This document shows positions 60,201 through 64,000 of a DNA stretch of 64,000 bases, piece after piece. The notes beneath the pieces are model-generated. The model made no database searches. It was not told the origin of the DNA and was given only the letters and a program-made list of their open reading frames with translations. A program made the translations under genes and the position numbers. Within the stretch, counting starts at the first letter, position 1. Each line of letters opens with the position of its first letter. Origin of the DNA: Sisyra terminalis (lineage: Eukaryota > Arthropoda > Insecta > Neuroptera > Sisyridae); contig OY292279.1 of the NCBI GenBank assembly GCA_958496175.1, positions 19,530,001-19,594,000 on the forward strand. Direction: 5' to 3'.

Positions 60201-62641
60201 AATAGCGACAAGGAAAATTTAAATACAATATTAATTGTTTAATTTTATTACTCTTTTGTATTTATGTACTGAAATTGATCTTTCATTCTTATAAAATAAA
60301 ATATTTAATGCAACATAGTGTATCAATTATCTTTTAATTGTAATTGCTTTTTGATTTATGATTGCTTTAAGATTTACCGAGAATTACTGAACCAATTTTG
60401 GTGAAATTTTACACAAGTTTTGGAGAAACCATTCACAAGGACTTGGATGAAGGATTTTTTTTCACTTTTTTTCACGGTTGATGACGTACTTTTTACGAAA
60501 GGTCACCGGAAATGACGTCGCAATAGCGAAGTCTTAAAAAAATTTCTAAGAAAATTTCAGACATTCATTTTTAATAGTGTATGTTTAAGACAAATGGGGA
60601 AAAAAGAGTTGAAAATAGGGCGTAATTTTCCAGATTAAACTCATGTAACCCCTTACATATGTATTTGTTGATAATTAAACCTATTTTTCGAAGTCGATTG
60701 CTTCTAATAATAAAAAAAAATGTCGATCAAACCAGTATTTAGTTTGCCCGCCCCTGCTGTATATTTATTTTTTAACCCTAAATTTGGCATTAACCCTCGA
60801 AGATCGGTACATGGTATGGTTAAAATTGTATTTATAGTTATAAAAGTCTAATGTTATTTTTATTTTTCAATATTTTTTTGCCTTCCATTGATTGGGATAT
60901 CTATGTATATCAAATATATATCATTAGTATAGCAAATAGTTCACCAAATAAGAAATTTTGGGGTAATATACCCGGCTTAGGCGCGTAAGGGTTAATTTCA
61001 ATGAATTGGTTAATACCCGACAGCAACCTATGCATAACAATAATTAATGTTGAACTAGTGATAAAATCACCAACAAAAAAAAAATGAATTGATTCTAAAA
61101 TAGTTGAAAATATTTTTAATGATCTCTTACTTTGAGAAATTGTAAATTAAACTCTCTAGATTTAATTGTCTTACTTAAAACAAATAAACCTAAAATTGTC
61201 ATTTACGATCGATAAGTCTGGACTTTGGCGTCATCGAAACTATAGGTATACGAAAACCAATGGGAATAATTTATTTACGAATTAAAAAAAGAATAACTCA
61301 AATGAGACCAGTAAATTTTAATTGGTTGAGCCAAAAACGGGTAGAAAGACAGGGAGAGATTGGATTTTTTTAAATCTCTAAAAAAGATTATCTAATATAA
61401 CTTATTTACATACATAGGGGAGTGGGTTTACTAGTTACCAAGAATATGTTTCAAGTTATTGACAAAAAATTTCAATTAAATCTCATTGAATTTGTCATCT
61501 TTTGGGATTTATATTTTAATTATAGAAAGAAATTGGTGAAAAATGAAAACTTTTAAAATTATTTTCTTTTTTAATAAATTTTGATTAAATTTTCATAACT
61601 TGCTACGATTGAATTAGTTGAAAGGAAGGCTTGTATTTATTTTGATTTGATGGAATTGTATTGTAAAATTTATGAGTTTTTTTTTTCATTGAAGAGTAAA
61701 ATTACGTTTAATGGTTCATTTACTTACCGAAAGAACATGAAAATGACAAGAAAATTTCCGAAACATCCAACAATTATTATGAAGGCATAAAGCGCAGCCA
61801 GCACGTAATAAACGTTATCGACAGCTGGTGGAAATTGTAGCCAGTGAGGGTTGATTAATTCAAGAAATTCGTCGTCAAAATATCCATTCTGTTTCCATAT
61901 CTCCACTGGGTACATTTGCAGAAAGTTAGTCACGAGGCTGGAGTTGATGAAGGTGGATGAACTGGTGGTTCGGTTGGTTTTCGTTGAAGACGTGGTTTTG
62001 ATCACGTTAGCGTTTGCGACAGGAATTTGCTCATTCCTCGACTTATCAATGTCGCTGACATTGATCAAATCTTTTACGGATTCGTTCAAATTTAACGACT
62101 GTCGAGTGTAAAGCGCCAGCTTTCGTTCAATCACCTCTTCTTCAGGAATTGCTGGCTTCGCGAAGGGTGTTGTTGTCATTTTATGAGTGGTCGAACCAGT
62201 GTCAAACACAGATTCACTTGATGAAAATGACGCAACTTCCTCCTCATTCAACTCACTTTCGTTCAACTCATCCTCATTCCAAATTACCATTCGCACCCTC
62301 AGCTTCAACAGTTTTTCGCTTTTTCCGCCAAATCCTTCACTCGGATTACGCAACTTTTTCGGAATGTTGCGCAACATAATGTCATTTTTTCGGGATGTCA
62401 GTACAAGATTCTTGTTTCTGCTAATGTCGAACGTGTGAATGGGATTGTTAAGAAAAAATTTATAAATTATCTCTAGACTTTGATTGGAGTTGTTCGAGTA
62501 GAAATTGGAAGTATTTGTCGCATTGTCAATGTAGTCAGACTTTGATGACGTTGATCTGTCGGAAACGCTTTCATCTAAAATACTAGCACCATATGTAAAC
62601 CATCCGAACCACAGGAAAGTGAATATTCGAAATTTATTCAT
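36216..62641 (-). CDS. Rh7: Rh7-like opsin with very long N-terminal ectodomain
   Basis: Retinal-binding G-protein-coupled light receptor. Coding exons 62641-61728, 37452-37322 and 37234-36216 join with matching phases (CG|A, G|GG) through GTAAGT...CAG and GTAATT...CAG sites, giving 687 residues. Residues 1-20 form a signal peptide. Residues 21-265 are a Ser/Thr/Asn-rich ectodomain with about nine N-glycosylation sites. NPHWLQFPP (264-272), the usual opsin N-terminal motif, precedes TM1. TM2 has TPANTLVINLAISDLLMM; DRY is 374-376. The disulfide pair is C350 and C430, with the ancestral counterion E424 in VPEGMLTSC. Schiff-base lysine K549 lies in LLAKTASC, then DPFIY and HPRFR. Loop 3 lacks the QAKKMNV motif of ordinary insect visual opsins, as in Drosophila Rh7. 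The tail is about 110 residues. Intron 1 is 24,275 bp. An in-frame stop 9 nt upstream of the ATG supports this start. Arthropsin is the main alternative name. Confidence 0.85.
37560..37860 (+). repeat. Foldback MITE family F, copy 2 (one arm)
   Basis: Contains AAAAGTTCAAATAAACG, GACGTATTGCCCAGATACG and TTTTGATTGCCAAGCAAG, then GGTCACCAAGTA and GGATCGTTTCGTAACTGC. Only the left arm is clear. Confidence 0.6.
38055..38590. repeat. Foldback MITE family F, copy 3 (both arms)
   Basis: The left arm (38060-38280) has GACTTTGAACAGTTTTACAG, TTTACAAAAGTAAAATATAA and ATTTCGATTGCCAAGCAA. The right arm (38330-38580) has AGTTACGAAGCGTTTCG, TTGGCAATCGAAGTACG and two copies of TTTGAACTTTTGTTCAAA. Confidence 0.65.
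39590..39645 (-). ncRNA. Degenerate hammerhead-like motif, inverted partner
   Basis: Minus strand: CCACCTGACGATGACAG, a longer loop, CTCTGT, then TTAACGCG where GAAACGCG is expected. It is the inverted partner of the copy at 40845, 1.2 kb away, sharing ATTACCACCTGACGATGACAG-type sequence. Confidence 0.4.
40621..40650. repeat. (TA)n microsatellite
   Basis: TATATATAAGTATATATATA tract following a 10-A run. Confidence 0.85.
40841..40885 (+). ncRNA. Hammerhead-like motif
   Basis: CTGACGA (40845-40851), stem II TGACAG/CTGTA with loop CTAGTTA, GAAA (40870-40873), then CACGTT. Stem II has a T-A and a G-T pair before ACAG/CTGT. Stem III and the cleavage triplet are imperfect, so activity is doubtful. 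Confidence 0.4.
42355..42857. repeat. Foldback MITE, about 500 bp
   Basis: Inverted arms 42355-42580 and about 42620-42857. Matching blocks include ACTGCCTTTCATG / AGACGTAAGGCAGT, GAAGTTGTCCTTG / CAAGGACAACTTC, ATCTCAGAAGCAAATTCAAC / GTTGAATTTGCTTCTGAGAT, and GGAAAAAATGGGAAGGAA / TTCCTTCCCATTTTTTCC. The loop is pyrimidine-rich. Confidence 0.8.
43290..43660. repeat. Two adjacent repeat fragments
   Basis: 43290-43385 is half of the palindromic MITE (ATGCAACGTTGCCAGATA end) seen at 15340 and 59735. 43450-43660 is a reverse copy of the repeat at 2020-2185 (AATGACAGTTGAAACCAATG, GACAACAATCAG). Confidence 0.55.
44771..45284. mobile_element. Foldback of two mariner-transposon 3' ends
   Basis: Arms about 44771-45000 and 45063-45284 are inverted copies bounded by GTGAGGCTAAAGTCCCGC and GCGAGACTTTTGCTCCAC. 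Each arm encodes, pointing outward, the last residues of a mariner-like transposase: minus strand in the left arm (IRHEIEEIQPEMLQDI, then LKRADSSIANRGHYL, stop) and plus strand in the right (ALKRAENRSHHLTDTIF, stop). Confidence 0.7.
46841..46884 (-). ncRNA. Hammerhead-like motif, left palindrome arm
   Basis: Minus strand: GTTGC, CTGATGA (46877-46871), stem II GTTGG/CCAAC (perfect, loop AATAACA), GAAA (46852-46849), TGTT, then GCAAT. Stem I GTTGC pairs with GCAAT (one wobble). Stem III would be ATGT pairing with itself through G-T wobbles in a dimer. Confidence 0.5.
47071..47116 (+). ncRNA. Hammerhead-like motif, right palindrome arm
   Basis: GTTGC, CTGATGA (47076-47082), stem II GTTGG/CCAAT (one wobble), GAAA (47101-47104), TGTT, GCAAT. 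Same layout as the left-arm copy; the one difference keeps stem II paired. Confidence 0.5.
47275..47470 (-). repeat. Copy of the 2020-2185 repeat, reverse
   Basis: AATTGGTAATTGAATGAAAC, then AATGATAAAAGTCAGTTA and CTCACGCATGTGTTTAAATA. Related to 35145, 43450, 56950 and 59480. Confidence 0.55.
47690..48085. repeat. Foldback MITE family F, copy 4 (both arms)
   Basis: The left arm has CCAGATACGTATTTCGATTG, GGTCATCCAGTAGTATTG. The right arm has CAATACTACTGGATGACC and CAATCGAAATACGTATCTGG. Loop about 47935-47995. Confidence 0.75.
49973..50275. mobile_element. hAT-like MITE
   Basis: Left end CAGTAGTTGCCAAACTTTTT with TTACGGACCACTA, right end GCGGACCAGC, CTCGCGAACTACCGCTA. The layout matches hAT MITEs (CAG-N-GGTT-N-CAAACTTTTT). 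The middle includes ATGCAACGTTCCCATAT, the end of the palindromic MITE at 15340. Confidence 0.55.
50990..51190 (+). repeat. Hammerhead-bearing retroelement-like repeat
   Basis: Shares TAACATTGATAAAT and TCCGAGTCACAATTAATAAA with 2369-2425, and its tail GAAACGCGTC, TTAATAAAGAA, GGGACATA with 2510-2560. Includes the motif at 51109-51160. Confidence 0.55.
51109..51160 (+). ncRNA. Hammerhead-like motif
   Basis: CTGATGA (51114-51120), stem II with ACAG/CTGT and loop CCAAAAA, GAAA (51139-51142), CGCGTC. Stem III would be the self-complementary ACGCGT with C17 next. Stem I is weak: ATTA/TTAAT pairs after a C-T mismatch. Confidence 0.45.
52665..52960. repeat. Foldback MITE family F, copy 5
   Basis: GACTTTGAACAGTTACACTG, AGTTTACAAAAGTAAAATAT, AGATACGTTTTTCGTTTGCC, CAAGCAATC, then a short right arm AGTTTACTTCAGTAAATTAT. 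Confidence 0.55.
53060..53530 (+). pseudogene. LINE reverse-transcriptase C-terminal relic
   Basis: Plus-strand pieces in different frames resemble the end of a non-LTR reverse transcriptase: EIKRRISKSQS-like text, FNALIF, then EAWSLKKVNKQKIEAFEL and FTYRCILKVS (family ETWTLKK...R.EAFE.W.YRR.L), and RYFGLWAGRAREMELLK (family FGH..R....E.L). Many stops; a dead copy. Confidence 0.6.
53600..54160 (+). pseudogene. LINE C-terminal (RNase H / zinc-knuckle) relic
   Basis: Pieces such as TTAHCSVWEKPL, then HVGDSECRF and, after about 170 bp, LWHLICGISN resemble the end of jockey/R1-type non-LTR proteins (LTGHC, CRFC...E...H.LC.C, then LW-x-x-P-x-x-I-x-x-F). Frameshifts and stops break it. Similarity is weaker than for the preceding relic. 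Confidence 0.4.
56235..56350 (+). repeat. tRNA-derived SINE, copy 4
   Basis: TGGTAGTCGAGTGATCAAAG, ACCGCTCCAAAACTGGGAAG, GGTTTTAAATCTCGC, then a shortened body with AAAGACCTAGAAG and GCGATGG. Confidence 0.65.
56560..57140 (+). repeat. Interspersed repeat, copy 2 (partner at 1610-2200)
   Basis: Direct-orientation partner of 1610-2200; ends TTGTCATTTGTTTCAACTG, GGCTATAAATGTTTCACGGG. Confidence 0.6.
57575..57850. repeat. Foldback MITE family F, copy 6
   Basis: GCTGACTTTGAACAGTTATA, TTTAACAGAAGTTCAAACAA, GTATTGCCCAGATACGTATT, then a shortened inverted end with TTGGATCACAGTATAT. Confidence 0.55.
59175..59285 (+). repeat. SINE body fragment, copy 5
   Basis: Body only: ATTTCTCGTC, ATTTTTATTACCCTTAGAGT, CGCTAAAGACCATAGAATTT, GTGATGGTAAATAACCA, poly-A. 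The tRNA-like head is missing. Confidence 0.6.
59480..59915. repeat. Repeat copy plus palindromic MITE
   Basis: 59480-59670 is a copy of the 2020-2185 repeat (AAAGAATGTAAACAAATACA, TTGTCATTGGTTTCAACTGT). 59735-59915 is the palindromic MITE with ends ATCTGGCAACATTACATTTT and ATGTAACGTTGCCCGATATT. Confidence 0.6.
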
Positions 62642-62700
62642 TCCGGAGGCTTAGCAGTTCCTCGAAAATTTCATACAATCCACCATTATGCTGATTTGTC
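62642..62700 (-). promoter_or_regulatory. Opsin 5' UTR with upstream ORF and splice acceptor
   Basis: TTTTCAG at 62701 is preceded by a T-rich tract, so a non-coding first exon probably lies to the right. The spliced leader carries an 11-codon upstream ORF (ATG at 62686, TAA at 62653-62651) in the same frame as the opsin and ending 9 nt before its ATG. This could damp translation. Confidence 0.55.
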
Positions 62701-62702
62701 CT

Positions 62703-63049
62703 GAAAACAAAAAAAAAAAACATACTTTCAACAAATAAAAATTGATATGAGCTCAAATATCAAAGGCCAAATGAATAATATATACATATGAGATTTAAAA
62801 GTACACTAACAAATTATGATAAAAAAATTCCTATGAAAATAAGACCTTTATGGAACTTTGTGTTTCGGCTTCGGCCGTAAAAACTATTATCGGTCGGACA
62901 CTAGAATTTAAGAAACGATGATCAGTAATAATAGTAGCGTATAAATAAATGAAAATATAAATGTCTAGTTTTAAGCACTTGCAAATAAACAGGTATAGAT
63001 TTAAACTAAAAAATAAATGAGTTAAAAATGTAAATAAGACCAAGTTGTG
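62703..63049. other. Upstream of the opsin exon
   Basis: AT-rich, no recognised element; a first non-coding opsin exon may lie here or beyond. Confidence 0.35.
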
Positions 63050-64000
63050 TCTATACTAATATATAAAATTCCTACCTCTGTCTGTACATTTTAATTTTCA
63101 ACCCAATTTTAGGATAAATATTTTTTTTATGATGCCCTTATTCCAAATTTAACATTTTTAGTTTTTTTTTTTTATAACTGAAGAACGCAGCAGTCGAATT
63201 AAATGAAATGTAATATTAAGATACAACACAATTACTTACTTACATAAGGCTATTTACTATTCCTTAAAATAATAAGGGAAGGTATCCCCTGCGTAAAAAC
63301 TGAGGTATGAAAAAAAATACTTTAGACAGGCAAGTTATATATAGTGCAGTTAATTCAATTTGAAGTACAAAAAATCTTTTCTTTGAAATATAAAAAAAAT
63401 TATATGCAAACATATTTTTTTTAAATATATAGCGTATTGGTTTGCATATTTGCTGCCTTAATTCTTTAACTAAAAATGTGGGATCAATTCTTACAAAAAC
63501 CTTTTTTTTGCAAAATTGTTGTTAATAGAGCCCGAGGGTTGCTTAATAAGAAAATATTAACGAAAAAAGTAATATTATAGTAATAAAACTTATAGTAATT
63601 ACGTTCTTAAAGACGTGCATATATAAAATCGTGTATTTATATATCCCCTCTGACTGGTGAAATTCATATAATCGATGTATTCCTTATAAGAAGATGGCAA
63701 CTGATAAGGTTTTTTTTTGGAAATTCCTACCCTAAACGTTTGAAAAGGGATGACTAAGTTTGTATGAGATAACGTGTTAATCAACAATCGAAATTTTTAA
63801 TTCAACATTAAAAGTGCTGTTAAAGAGGAAACATTATAACCACTTAATAAAAAACAAAATTCATCTATATTTTGAAATAAAATATAAATGACTGTTTTTG
63901 TTATATCATTTTAATAACAGAATTTTAAATAACGTCATTTCACTAAATTAATATGCAAGTTTATGTAGTACTTATACCAAAGAAGGGATTTTTAATTTTT
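63050..64000 (+). mobile_element. Helitron-like element, left part
   Basis: Starts TCTATACTAATATATAAAA, as at 25374, and continues collinear with that element (CTACCTCTGTCTGTAC, GTTAATCAACAATCGAAATT, TATCATTTTAATAACAG, ACTTATACCAAA). It runs off the window end. No coding region seen. Confidence 0.65.

Larger units (their letters stand above)
37453..61727 (-). other. 24.3-kb opsin intron, repeat-filled
   Basis: Separates the TM1-encoding exon from the TM2 exon. I found no intact nested gene in it. It holds foldback MITEs, hammerhead-like motifs, a mariner-derived foldback, LINE relics, SINEs and a hAT MITE, listed separately. Stretches not listed (for example 38600-39580, 40900-42350, 45300-46760, 48090-49970, 51200-52660, 54165-56230, 57860-59170, 59920-61727) are AT-rich with nothing recognised. 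Confidence 0.75.

Noticed and set aside
61724..62641. Separate secreted/one-helix protein gene
   Set aside because: The frame ends at a GTAAGT donor within opsin TM1 and joins in phase to the TM2 exon at 37452, so it is the first coding exon of the opsin.

Overview
This window is eukaryotic nuclear DNA, very AT-rich, with spliced genes, short introns (52-68 nt in several cases) and AATAAA polyadenylation signals. The gene content (Dredd-type initiator caspase, Rh7-type opsin, SLC35B1, NCKX) and the dense load of Helitron, mariner, hAT, SINE and hammerhead-ribozyme repeats point to an insect. The order cannot be fixed from the sequence; the very short introns would suit a dipteran or another small-intron lineage.

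Layout. (1) 1250-4877, minus: three consecutive exons of a potassium-dependent Na+/Ca2+ exchanger covering the first membrane bundle. The rest lies off the left edge and any first exon lies upstream. (2) 4878-16334: no gene recognised; Helitron pieces, a mariner relic and a large foldback repeat. (3) 16335-22214 is a compact gene island. Dredd (six exons, minus) stands head to head, 437 bp apart, with the two-exon SLC35B1 transporter gene (plus). That gene is tail to tail, 126 bp apart, with an intronless serine-protease homologue (minus) that has lost its catalytic His and Ser and carries a roughly 350-residue insert. (4) 22215-36048: repeats only, namely a mariner relic, a 2.4-kb Helitron, 310-345 bp tandem repeats, SINEs and hAT/foldback MITEs. 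(5) 36216-62641, minus: one opsin gene in three coding exons with a 24.3-kb first coding intron packed with repeats. Exon phases join exactly to give a predicted 687-residue opsin with a signal peptide and about 250 extracellular residues before the first transmembrane helix. (6) 62701-64000: sequence upstream of the opsin and the start of another Helitron.

The genes do not form one pathway. Dredd belongs to IMD/NF-kB immunity and cell death, SLC35B1 to the ER, the exchanger to Ca2+ handling and the opsin to light sensing. The most notable observations are the opsin with the giant N-terminal ectodomain, several hammerhead-ribozyme-like motifs with self-complementary stem III (some in inverted pairs), the pseudoprotease, and a foldback made of two mariner transposase 3' ends.
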